NCBI RefSeq assembly: GCF_047495875.1
Contig: NC_092461.1
Location: forward strand, 92,076,431 to 92,140,430
DNA from: Pithys albifrons albifrons
Lineage: Eukaryota; Chordata; Aves; Passeriformes; Thamnophilidae
DNA length: 64,000 nt
Direction: 5' to 3'
Shown here: positions 12,031-32,800 of the stretch, piece by piece
How positions within the stretch are numbered: position 1 is the stretch's first letter
How the letters are laid out: every line of letters starts with the position of its first letter
The notes under the pieces: model-generated
The model's database searches: none
What the model was told of the DNA's origin: nothing
What the model saw: the letters and a program-made list of their open reading frames with translations, nothing else
Position numbers and translations under genes: made by a program

Positions 12031-14160
12031 CTGGTAAGTAACAGGGCATATTACTTAGTTTGATTTTTGCACAGTAAAAAGAGGTGTGAAATATATGCAG
12101 ATTTTATCATGTTGTTCAGAATGAAATTGTCATAAATTGACTTTAAAACTCATTTGATGAATTAATTCATACTGAAATAAAAATTCTTCATTCTTTCTAC
12201 TGGCAAAAGCTTATTAAGAAGTAGTAAAATAATCTGTAAGGCAACCAGATAATATAATAAGAAAAGCTAACCACAATGCCACATACTTTCTCATTCATGT
12301 TTATCAGTGGTCTGTGTTGTTTTTTTTTTGTTTTCCCCACACTTCTGAGCCACATGCTGATGAATGCCTGGCTTTAAATGTCTGCTTTATGTAATTAAAA
12401 CCAGCTTACAGGGAACTGAAGGAAAAAAGTAAAGTGAGACAGGTAACTCCCCAGTGGCTATTTTCCTTCTCACTTCTGTGTTGTGGACTATCAATTTTCT
12501 TCTCACCCACATCTGAACTGTGTCTCTGTGTGTTAAATACTGGTGCTGAAGCAGGATTAGTCTTCATGAGCTGTCAAAATGATTTTGGACCTTGTCTTGT
12601 AAATTTTAACAAAAACTCAAGAAAACGATTTATTATTGAGCATATAAACTCAATTGTCTAAAGTTCTCCTTCTGTAATTATTTTGCTTCTGCATGTGAAA
12701 AGATATGCTTTCCTTTTCCATTCCTATTCACCATTTCCTTTACTCCCTCTCATATTCCTGAAGTGCTTGGGTGGTTTATAATGGCAGACACTCAGTAGTT
12801 GTGCCCTACACTTTTATCCACTGAATTACATAGTCAACCTATGTTGGATGGTCTCAGCCCTAGTTAAATGGTCTTTCCACCTGGGCAACAGTTACTGGCC
12901 CTCCTTGATTTGCAGAGTCCTACACTGGGAAAACAGTTTGAAATGGAGTTGGAGTAGTAACCAAGTTACGAAGGCATTGATTTACTAAAGGTTTCCTAAG
13001 CTATAAATTACTGACGACTCCTTACTCCCAAGAAACCCCTTTGCCTTGTCTTGGTCCCATGTGGTAGAGACCTGGAGTAGAATGATTCCTCTGCCTGTTC
13101 CTGTTTCTCCAGGCTCTAGTCCTTCTTAAGAAACAACCTTCACCGAGTAGGCACTGACAGCCTGCAGAGCAGCACCAGGTGCTTGCCACCTGTCAGCACT
13201 AATCCAGCTACATCACAGGCTTTGGCAGTGAGGCAAGAGCTTTGAGGCTGCACCTGAGCCCCTTCCCTCCATTTCACATTTCCTTAAAAAGTCATTGATA
13301 AAAATCCAGACTAGAACAGGTACTGTGGGGTAAATGGTCTACTTTTCAGCCATTTTCTTGGTCTGTGGTGTACCAGCTTTTGCAACTTCAGAAGTGTTTC
13401 CCACTGGGAGAATTGTTCCAATCCAAAGCCACCTTGGTGCTTTTCTGCAGCAGTGATGTTCCTTTAGAAAGTGCTGAAGCCAGCTGTTTTGCATGGAAGA
13501 CTGTAAAGCAGAACAAGGCCAGCTGGACAGAGACATCTTTCAGAGAAGACAGCTTGGGAAGTCTGGCAGAATCCAGCTTTTCCAGTTTTGTACCTTGGAC
13601 CTATTAATGCTCCTCAACACATTTCCCAGAATTACTGAATTTCATGTGGGTATATGATCCAAAGGGACACACACCTTAGTGGGAAAGGAATGGGAAAGTT
13701 CTTTTGAGCCCAAAATGGTGAGGCTCTTCTGTTAATGATTTATTTCTGAAGAGTGATAATCTCAGCCCTCTGGGGAGAAGGTGCAAGCAGTAACTGGTGG
13801 AAGTCTTTCTTCCTTGTCTTCTTAAACACAAGAAACTTTAACAGTTCATCCAACGTTGGTGGGTGAGGTGCTTCTGACATCGTCCTGCTCCCCCTCTTCA
13901 CCCAAGTCCCTTGTCCTTTGGGTGACAATGCCTGATAAGCTTTAGGAGAACTCTTTTATTTGGTGTGCTTGGGCTGTGGAGACCGTTGGTCTCTCCCCAG
14001 ATATTTCACAGAAGAGTATTCTGAGTGTTACTGAACTGTCACTAAGGGTCTGATTATCACTTGACAACTTGTAGCAGCTTCTCTGCATGACAGCTTTTTA
14101 ACAATTGCACTTTGCTGTCTTCACCCTGACAGCAGACACTCTATCTTGGCTGAGACACAA

Positions 14161-14215
14161 ATCACAGAATATTGAGTTGGAAGGGACCCACAAGGATCAA
14201 GGATGCTTTAACCAA
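14161..14215 (-). mobile_element. Short CR1 3' end relic
   Basis: 'atcacagaatattgagttgg' and 'aagggacccacaaggatca' are the reverse complement of the conserved CR1 3' end. Only the last ~55 bp are recognisable. Confidence 0.5.
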
Positions 14216-15167
14216 CTGAGCTGATCTCAGGGTCTCCTGGAAGTAACACTGTAACTTTGAGGGGGTTTTGTTAACTTTTCTTTGCTTCCTCCAAGTTGCT
14301 ACTTGCAGAGTTATTGCAGGAGATGGTGTCTGTGACACAGTCATTGCTTGTTTTGCTTCAGTTTTTCCACTGTTACCTCATCAGCTGTAAATAGTAATGT
14401 TATGAGTGACTGTCAATGCAAGGCTACTTCAATTAACTGCTTCAGCACAGAAAGGAAGACTGCTGATGTTAAATGAGATGCCTAAGCAGAAGAAACACAT
14501 TCAGAGTAGTCAAAGTTCATTTTTGTGGGGACTTATCAAGGAAGATGCAGTATTGAACACAGGTGTGAAGAAGTTGTGTTTGAAGCTTGCCCAAGGATAC
14601 CCTGAGAGAAAGCAGCTAGAAAATGAAAGACAAGAAAGACCAAGTGGGAGAGACCCCTGAACCATAAAAAATTAGAATACAGAAATAACACCACCACCTC
14701 CTTGAAGCTGTACAAAAGTGAACTCAGACTAATAAAGTTGATCTAGTATTTTTACTTAATTTTAAATTCTGTATTAAAAATTAATACATTAAACTCTTAA
14801 AAAAGTAAGGCACATGCAAAACATGTTGTGCAAGTTCTGACTTTCAACTCTTTTTATAAACTAACAAGCATTATTTTAATTTGGCATTTCTAAACAGTCA
14901 TTCTTCCCATGCAGGATATGTGAAAGTTGCACCAGTTAAATCTAGATTCTGTGCTTTCTGTACTACAATAAGCAGAGATGGTCACGCTGTACAATAATAC
15001 AAAATAAAACTCAACTCAAGTAGAGATTCTGAAGGTGATGACCAACATACAAAATTTAAGAATGTGAAGTTACATCCATTATAATACATCAATAATCTTA
15101 TTCAGTACAGGATGATTTGGCAACTCCAGTCTGTGTAATGCCAGTGTGCAGTTCCTAGTGATCAGTG

Positions 15168-24198
<9,031 letters not shown>

Positions 24199-24304
24199 CG
24201 CCGCGCTCGCGCTTCCGCCGCGCCCCGCCCGCGCCGCCGCGCGCCCGTGACGTCACGGGCCCCGCCTCTCCCGCCCGGGGAATACCGCGCGGAGCCCCGC
24301 CCCG

Positions 24305-24860
24305 GGGGAGGGACGGGCTGTTCCCCCCGGGACCGGATCCCGGGGGCAGTGCTGCGGTTCCGCCCCGCCCCGGGAAGGGAGGGACGGGCTGTTCCCCCCG
24401 GGACTGGATCCCGGGGGCAGTGCTGCGGTTCCGCCTCGCCCCGCCCCGCCCCGGGGAGGGAGGGACGGGCTGTTCCCCCCGGGACCGGATCCCGGGGGCA
24501 GTGCTGCGGTTCCGCCCCGCCCCGCCCCGCCCCGGGGGAGGGAGGGAGGGAGGGACGGGCTGTTCCCCCCGGCACCGGATCCCGGGGGCAGAGCTGCCGT
24601 TCCGCCCCGCCCCGGGGAGGGAGGGACGGGCTGTTCCCCCCGGCACCGGATCCCGGGGGCAGTGCTGCGGTTCCGCCCCGCCCCGGGGGAGGGAGAGAAG
24701 GAGGGGCTCCCGGGGGCAGTGCTGCGGTTCCGCCCCGCCCCGCCCCGCCCCGGGGAGGGAGGGACGGGCTGTTCCCCCCGGGACCGGATCCCGGGGGCAG
24801 TGCTGCCGTTCCGCCCCGTCCCGCCCCGGGGCAAGGAGGGGCTCTCCCGCCGGGACTGAA
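24305..24860. repeat. GC-rich minisatellite upstream of PDCD6
   Basis: Tandem units of about 71-90 bp, with GACGGGCTGTTCCCCCC beginning at 24312, 24383, 24464, 24554, 24625 and 24773, plus a truncated unit near 24690 and a degenerate last unit near 24840. Length differences come mainly from the number of CCGCC blocks and GGGA blocks. Units contain near-palindromes such as CCCCCGGGA-CCGGA-TCCCGGGGG. The long open frames on both strands here are by-products of stop-poor GC-rich repeats. Confidence 0.93.
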
Positions 24861-26890
24861 TCCCCCGGGGAGTGGCGTGCCTCCGCCCCGCCCTTGCGGC
24901 GTGAGGCCGGCGAGTGACGGCTACTCCCCGCTATTCTCCACGAGCATCATCCGAGGTGGGAGCTCGCGAAAAGGCAGGAGGAGCCGATCCCTGCGGAGTC
25001 CTGGAAGCGAAACAGCCTAAATTTAATCTCCGAGCCCCCGCAGTGATTGCTGCTGCAAGAGGTAGAAGGAAGTAAAGGGAGAAACGAGGCCCGACTGAGT
25101 ATCTCTTGTAAACATTACTGAGGGCCTTACACAAAGTGAAGATAAAAAGCACACAAGAACTTAAGGTGCAGGACTGAACTTGACCACAAGCCGAGTTAGT
25201 ATTCCCGCGTAACTTTGAGCTGAATTCTTTCCTGAGGGCTGAACGCAAGCATCCAAAGATCAGCCTAATTCCCGTCGACCTACCCGCGATTTCCAGGAGC
25301 AGTGGAGTAAAGGAGAGCACTCTGGACTCTGAATCCCAAGGACCTGAGTTCGAGTCTCAGTGGGACCGTTCCCTGGCAGTTCAATGCCTCCCTGCCATCC
25401 CATCCCGTCACATCTCGGATGCTCAGCAGGGTCAGCCCCGGTTAGTTCCGGGTGCTGCGACAGTCCCGAGGACCTCACAGTCACTGTCCAAGCTCGCTCG
25501 GCCGTGGCAAATGGACCTTGGGACTTAAACGGTGGGGCCAGTTCTGCGCACGCTGAGCCTCACCTAAAATAATCCTCTGCACAGGCTGGAAGGGCATACC
25601 CACGTGGGGAGAGCCCTTCCCAAATCTTTGTTTGCGAAGTCTGGCCACACATACATACATACAGGCCCCTGGGACCTGGTGTGCCTCTCCAGCCTTCCCT
25701 AAAGCCTCCCAAGCACAGAGACATCAATACAGTGCCCTAGGGAGTCACCCTCATCCTTTGGGACATGCTCCCAGCAGGGAAGAAAGACACACACTTTGTT
25801 GTATACTTTGTCCAAACTGCTGCCCTGGCCTGTATCTTCTGGAGCAGGGAGGAGTCAGTCCCGGGCAGAATGGCACAAGACCTGTCTGTCCACAGGCCCA
25901 GGGAGTTGCACACTCCAGAACGCTACACAAGGTATGCTCATGTCTTCCTTAGACTTAGCTCTGACAGCTCTGTTCAGGTACCAAAAAAATGCCTTCATTG
26001 TGTCCTTCATCAAGTAATTTTGAATCCACAATTGTCTAGTACTATTTTATAATTAGATCAATCCAAAAATACTTTGGAAATAAAACCCAGCATCTTGTGT
26101 TTTCAAAAAACTATTAAATCCAATATTTATTCACACTTATAACAAGAGAAAAGATTTACATCGTCTGTAAATCTGTAAGGATGCAAAGAATCATAGTTGA
26201 ACATAGAAATGGTTTAAAATTTTATTGAACTGGTGGTGCTTTATGTGCTGTTTTTAGTGAATCAATGAAAAAAATTGTACCTTATGTCTTTATTTATTTA
26301 CTCAACCTATAATCTAATTGCACTGTAGCAATTTCCTTCAATCCCTTAAGTTAGGAAACTGATTTCATAGTTAAGTTTTCTGCAATAAACTATTTTACAC
26401 CAAATTAAGTACATACACAAAATATAATGTGAAAGTGGATTGAGGACATTAACACTCAATGCAGTGCTATATAAAGACAGTTCTAGAGGAGTCTGCTTAG
26501 GAATTGTAAGCGATGTATGTTGGTATATCCAGCACTAATACAGCTCTGTAGGTTTTGGTGTAAGTATCTTTATACAGCATTGCAGTGCACTGTGCAAACA
26601 TATGCCACAAGAAAAAAGTATTTGCTGACAGCAAAAACAGCTGTAACAAATGGGTCAGTAAAAAACCCCCATGCCAGTAGAAGCTTTGTTCTTCAAACAT
26701 GACCCTTAATCTATCTTCTTTCGGAAGTCTCACTATATTTCCTTACATCCAAGTCTTTAGAAAGAAACATGCCTAGCAAGTATGAATGTATTTTGAACTT
26801 CACTTGAAATGGCATTGCTAAATTTGCCCTCAAATATTTCAAACCTGTTGATCCCAGAGCAGTAATGACACACAAACACAGAGCTGTCAA
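24861..26890. other. Region between PDCD6 promoter and EXOC3 stop
   Basis: It holds the distal PDCD6 CpG island (to about 25.05 kb), the SINE copy at 25302-25662, and the EXOC3 3' UTR. TTTATT (AATAAA on the minus strand) near 26288, 26219 and 26121 gives candidate EXOC3 poly(A) signals about 600-770 bp past the stop. No other gene is supported. Confidence 0.6.
25302..25662 (+). mobile_element. tRNA-Gln/5S-rRNA composite SINE, copy 1
   Basis: The head (25302-25370) resembles tRNA-Gln: a TGGAGTAAAGGAGAGC A-box region, GGACTCTGAATCC anticodon arm and GAGTTCGAGTCTC B box, without the first ~10 bases. The middle (about 25395-25460) resembles 5S rRNA: ACATCTCGGATGCTCAGCAG, GGTCAGCCCCGGTTAG, then CCGGGTGCTG. 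A unique body ends in (CATA)n at 25650-25662. Target duplications are not clear. It lies between the PDCD6 promoter and the EXOC3 3' end. Confidence 0.85.
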
Positions 26891-29800
26891 TTACTTAAGA
26901 AGTTTTGGCACAGTTAGGGTAGGAACTGTAATTTCTTTAAAAATTGGCACATAGTTTGGATTTGGTTGGCTTGGACCTTGATCCAAAGTCTCAATGATAG
27001 TCTGTTTCATATCTCTGCTGGCATCGCCTCTCACGGTCAGCAGAGCCGCAATATGGTCATCCCTGCCAAAGGAAAATGGTAAAACTGGCATTAGGAAATT
27101 TTGCAGAGTAAAACCAGCACTTAGCTGGCAATCCTTTCACTGAGTTTCAGCACGCACTTTAATTCTTAATCAGATCCTTAGTCGCTCAGAACTGGCTTTG
27201 CCAGCTCCATATAAAGCACTGTTTTGTCTGCTTTTAGGACTCTAAAACCTGTTTTATCCTCCCAAAATGCAGAATTGAAGGATTTTAATTATTATTACAT
27301 TTTACATTAGCTTTATTTTTCACAAGGAAGTGGTTACATTCTAAAATATGAAAAATATTTTCCCATTGTTTGAAAATTTGTCCAAGACCAAAAAGAAACT
27401 GTAATTGTTATATCTCTCTTAAATTTGAGAGCAAAGATAACTACCTGATATCTGGGTATTTACTGACTAAAGTTGAAACTTCCAGATAGAGCAGTGAAGG
27501 ATCAGTCAGCTTGATGACCTCTGCTATGGCTTCAATGATGTCACAGAGTCCTTCAGTGTCCTCTCCAGAGCCCTGCAAAAGTAAAAAAAAAAAAAAAATT
27601 AAAAAAGCCCCAAAACAATAGGAATACCTCCCAAATCTAAAAACAGTCCTGTACTTAATATTTTGACTAACAACACTCTTTAATTTCCCAAAGAGCTGAA
27701 TTTTCAGACATTAAAAACCCCACATATTTGTGAATTGTCACCATTAATCCCCTTCTCTCTGTCCCTGTTTATCATTCAGAGACCTACTCTCAGAATATCA
27801 GTGAAGAAAGTCAGGTCCTGCAAACAGCATGTTGTTATTTATCCACATGGTGATACATTGTAGTCTTTAACATGTGAAATCCAGATCTCTTCTGAAACAT
27901 TACTTAAAAACTGGCCCTACATTAGATTCCTCCAAGTCATCTGGCCAACAAAGCAGCTTTCAACACTGATCAACTGAACTTTAGCTATTTAATTGTTGGA
28001 CTATATTTAGTGCTCTTAGTTCCAGGTCATCTGGTTCTGCTAGTCTGGTATTGTCTCTTTCATTTCTTCCACAACACCTTTTATCAATGCCTTAATCTGA
28101 AAAGGATCTTACACATGATCCCACATACTGAAGGGCTCTGATGCAGGAGTTGCCTCAGCACCTTCCACAGCGAGCAGAGATGAACTCTGCCAGTTTTTCA
28201 GGCTTTATCTTTCTCTGCATTCTTTTTGCATTTGTCATCTCTTGGCCCGAGGAGCTTTCCTGAAGATTCCTGGTCCTTATGCAGTTGAAAAATCTTAGGC
28301 CTGTCTTTTGTATTTCTACTGCACTTTAAATGGGGTCAACATACTTGTCTTGTTGATCCAAATGAATACACTGCATGCTCCTTAGGTAGGTAATAAGTAA
28401 CTGCATATATTTAATGCCAGATCACTCTTTCTTCTGGCCAGGAAAAGCAAAGCCCATTTTTAATGTATCTTTCTAAACAAACAACTGTTTTTTGCTTTCA
28501 TTTACTATTATAACTATATATACTATTATCCACCTCTATGAAGCCATTCAAATATTCAGCTGCAGAGAGCTGTATAAGCACAAAGCAGTAGAAACTGGTA
28601 CTCAGGAATTACAGCAGCAGGCCTGTGTGTTCAGAAACTCTGTGCCCTCAGCTGGCATCTCTGATACTCACAAGTCACCCAACATTTTGGAGACATGGAG
28701 ATCTAACCCCAGCCATTTTCCCCAAGCAGTAAACATGTGTGGTTTATTCTAAATTACCAGGTTAACAGCATTACCCAAAGCAAATACTTACAGATGCAAG
28801 CTTCTTAAACAAAAATCTGAACTGTTCTGCTTCTTTGATCATTTTTTCTGCACCCTCTTTTCTCTCTTCTGCATTCTTGAAAGATATACGTTTTAACATG
28901 ATTGCTCTGATGTATTCCACAACTACTCTCCGATGGGCCTCAAGAGTCATTGTCTGAAAGAAAAGACAAAGGTGGTGGGTTATGCCAGTGTAGGATACCT
29001 GCAAATGTATCCATTATTTTTAGGCTTTAAACAATTATCAGGCTTGGAACTGTGTATTTGCACTTACTCACCAGTATAGTTTTTGCTACTGCTACAGATT
29101 TGAGTGGGTTTAGATTTTCACAGCACTGACAGTAATGAAAAGCTGCCCTTCCCTAATGATGTGCCAGTTACGAGACACACAAACAGCAAACCCATGGCTT
29201 CTCTAATGACATGACTGAATCATTTCTGAGGAGCACCAAAGACAGAAGAACAAACGGGAAATTTGATTTGGATGATCTTTAGAACAGACCTGTGCCTGGC
29301 CTTGCAGCTTTGCTCTTTGGATCTCTAGCCAAGGAATGACCAGCCACCACAGAGGCTTCTGGTGATGAACTCCACTACCTTGCATAAAGCACTGCAAATC
29401 TCACCCACGTTATCTGTCAAGTCTGGTAAGAAGCCTGGAGAGCCAGAACAATCACTTTCTCAGATCTTCCTTGACTTATCTGCTGTTTGGCACTTGTCTT
29501 TTTATAGTAAATGGCTACTGGTACCCAGGTGAAGCATCTGGTACTGGTACAAGAGTAATGCTGAAGTTCGAAAATAAAGAACAAAACAAAAACCCCAAAA
29601 CTCCATAAGCTTATTTTTTAACTTTAATGTAAGGAGAGTCCTTAAATCCCAAAAGTCCTCAGGTGTTTTTTCTTCCCCTAAGCATAGTGGCAAAGTTACT
29701 TACAATTAAGACAATGCTGGCGTAACAGGTAGTCACAAACTTTTTATCATGTTTTATTGGTAGTATGTATAAAGATTCAGTTTCAATTAACATGTTCTTC

Positions 29801-32800
29801 AGTCAAAATTTTGAGAAAGGTTTCAGGAAAGCAAGAAAAAGGGGTGAAAAAAGAAAAATAGGAGAAAAAAACAGATCACAAAGTACTGGGAGTCACAGCC
29901 CTCACCCAGGACACAGAAAATACCGTTTCAAGTTCTGCTTTCAAGACTGTGCAGAAATACCAGAGTTTACTGGTTGTTCAGAGAGGGCTTCTCTTGCATT
30001 GCTGGGATTGATGCCAATTACACAGAGGAAAATTAACTGTACAGAACAGACTGTGGAAGACTGACATATATGCCCCATCCTGCTGAAAAGTAAGTGAAGA
30101 GCAGCTCTACTACAACTGAGAACACTCCAGAAAAGCAAACAGTGCGATGGGCATTCACTTTAACACATTAGGAAAATGGCAAAGACTGTTAGATCAGATC
30201 CCCTCTGTCCCAGAACAGTGTCCTTCCTACTGGGCTAGTCTTCTTGCAGGTGCTTTTTGTTCATGGCTTTTAAAAATTGTATTTTCAAAACAGGGTTATC
30301 CAAGAACATTTAAAACCAGAAAAAATCCCACCACAAACCAGGGAAACAAGTGTGTCCCACTCAGTGCCAGAACATACAGTGTCTTGTATGTGAGATTTTT
30401 TTTTGTGCTGGGAGACAGTAGAATAGCAGATATGATGAATGCCCAAACAATCTGTTTGTAATGTTCTTCCCCACAAGGTGGCAATAAATGCTACATGGTG
30501 AAACATATGTGATTACAGAGACTGGTATTAACACTTAGAAACATAGGCCAAGCATGGAAAATAAAGCTCTTCCATGGATACAACCTAATTCTGGGATCAA
30601 CCTAACTTATCTTGTGCACTTTTTCTGGACTGAAAATTCATACTATTCATTATTCACAATAAGGCCTCTAGGATCTGCAAATACTGAAAGTTAAGAGTTC
30701 ATCAGAGACGCTTTGAGCAGTTCCCTTTATCACTTTAAAAATTAAGGTAAGAAAGATTAAGTGTATGATTTGGAGACTGTCTTTTAAGCCCTTGTACTTA
30801 GGAAGAGTTTCTTCAAAGATGTCTCCTAAGTACTGACCTTGATAGCTTCAAGCAGTTTCCTGTGTCTTTGAGAATATCACTTAAGACATGATGTTTTAAC
30901 TACACAAACCTGACTTTAATCTTTTGTATTACTGTACTTGTTTCTATCAATAGAGAAATCCAGATACCCTTTGTCAGACCACAGGAAAAAAAAAGATAAC
31001 CATAATAGCACATTATGCTGTTTAAGAGCACTTCAAACATAGCTATGCATTTGTTAAACCTTATGGCAACAAATTCACTACACTTCATGGTAAATATTAA
31101 AACCAGGAATTACCTGATGTGCATTTACAAAAAAAAAGTAATTCCAGACCAGCAAAACTAATTTTATCTGACTACAAACTTCTGAGGAGAGGTAGAAAAG
31201 TACAAGCTGGTAAGACTTATCTAGTAACATGCCAATAAATTTTCTGGACTAAATCCTGCAACTTAGATCTGCCTTTGACAGTATTATATGGCTGTAAACA
31301 AAAAAGATAAGAAAGAAACAGCAGATTCAGACTTTTGCAATATGATGATGAACATTTTTTCACTTCCAGTGATGAACCAATTCCAATTTTTGTATTCCAA
31401 TTCTGATTTCTATTTACAGAATCACAGAATATGCTGAGTTGGAAGGACCCATGATGATGATCGAGTCCAACTCTTGGCCCTGCACAGGACCATCCCCAAG
31501 AGCCACACCCGGTGCCCCAGAGCACTGTCCAAATGCTGCTTGAGCTCTGTCAGGGTCAGTGCTGTGACCACTTCCCTGGGGAGCCTGTTCTCACCTCTGG
31601 GAGAAGAACCTTTTCCTGATATCCAACCTCAACCTCCCCTGACACAACTTCAGGCCATCCCATTGGGTCCTGTTACTGTTGACCACAGAGAAGAGATCAG
31701 TGCCTGCTCCTCCTCTGCCCCTCTCTTGGGTTGAGCTGGCAAAACACCAGCTGTCCAAGACAGAGAAAAAGTGTTCCTCCCCCCAACCAGCCAAGGGAAA
31801 AAGAAGAGGGAGAGAGGGGAAAAAAACCTTCAAACTGTGTTTATGCTAAAACTAACTACATGTATTTATACAGAAAAGAGAAAATTAGGAGAAAACTACA
31901 ATATAACACACATTTACACAAGTTAGGTATATAACAAGATATAACCTCCCACTCCCCAGTTAATACAAAGTCCATTACTCTAGATTCATAAGGACTCTAA
32001 AAGACACCCTGCAAGAAAGAGAAAGTATAACAACAAATTATTTGTACTTCCCTGAGCTCAAACAAAACACAAGCAGCAGCAGCCAGAGCAGGGCCTAGCA
32101 CAGTAGAGGAGCTGCCAGATGTTCTCCTCTTAGTTCAGCCATGATGGAACTGACCTAACACCTCCCACTGCTGTACACATATCTTAAGTTTGTGTCATCT
32201 GGTATGAAATACTTCCTTGGTTACCCAGTCAGGTGAGAGCTGTCTCCCAGTCCACATAGATTCTCTGAGCCTGACAATTTGAGGCCTAGCTAAAACCACT
32301 ACAGCCCCTCACAAGGAAGTTGTAACTGCAATGAGGTCTCCCTTCACATTTAGCGTTCAGAAATACCCAATCAACATGATGTTCAGAGTATGTAAGCAAG
32401 GTATTGTAGAATATTTTGCACCTACCTTTTTATAAGGCTTTTTTATTCTTGCAAAGTCATTGAAATAATCCTCTACAGTGACACAGATAGTCCCCACTGC
32501 ATTAGACCCCATCAACCACTTCTTCGTCATCAGCTCACTGAGGTGTGGCTGAGAAGGTAACAAACAAAAGATCAGGTCGAAATTTTGACAGTTTCATTGT
32601 ATCAGCACAGTTATTAAACATGGAAGACAATTTTAACTGTCATACATTTCTCAGCTACACCCTACTCGCATCTTTCCTCATGTTAACCATTCGTTTACAT
32701 TAGTTCAAAATTTTATTAAAGATCTAAGGAATCCCAGAGTATCTTTCTTGGCCCCTACCACTTCTCTAATTTCACTGTCTCCCTCCCCATACTCCCAATT

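Larger units (their letters stand above)
11474..15167. other. Intergenic region between two converging genes
   Basis: It contains the 3' UTR of the zinc-finger gene (an AATAAA near 12175 is a candidate poly(A) signal), the duplication copy at 11946-12030, a short CR1 relic at about 14161-14215, and the unresolved 3' UTR of PDCD6. Nothing here has supported exons. Open frames such as 13365-13607 and 14406-14660 show no splice or family evidence. Confidence 0.6.
27063..32425 (-). other. EXOC3 3'-side introns
   Basis: Introns 27063-27444, 27573-28791 and 28954-32425. The first two hold only unique AT-rich sequence with a short poly(A)-like run near 27583. The third holds a CR1 fragment at 31420-32347 split by a solo LTR at 31722-32303. 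The remainder shows no gene. Confidence 0.6.

Noticed and set aside
25302..25375. Functional tRNA-Gln gene
   Set aside because: The acceptor stem is missing or mismatched, and the same head recurs at the front of the other SINE copies; it is a SINE head.
28492..30461. Several 60-100 codon open frames in EXOC3 introns (28492-28752, 29765-30064, 30147-30461)
   Set aside because: No splice-site pairing, family motif or codon bias; consistent with chance.
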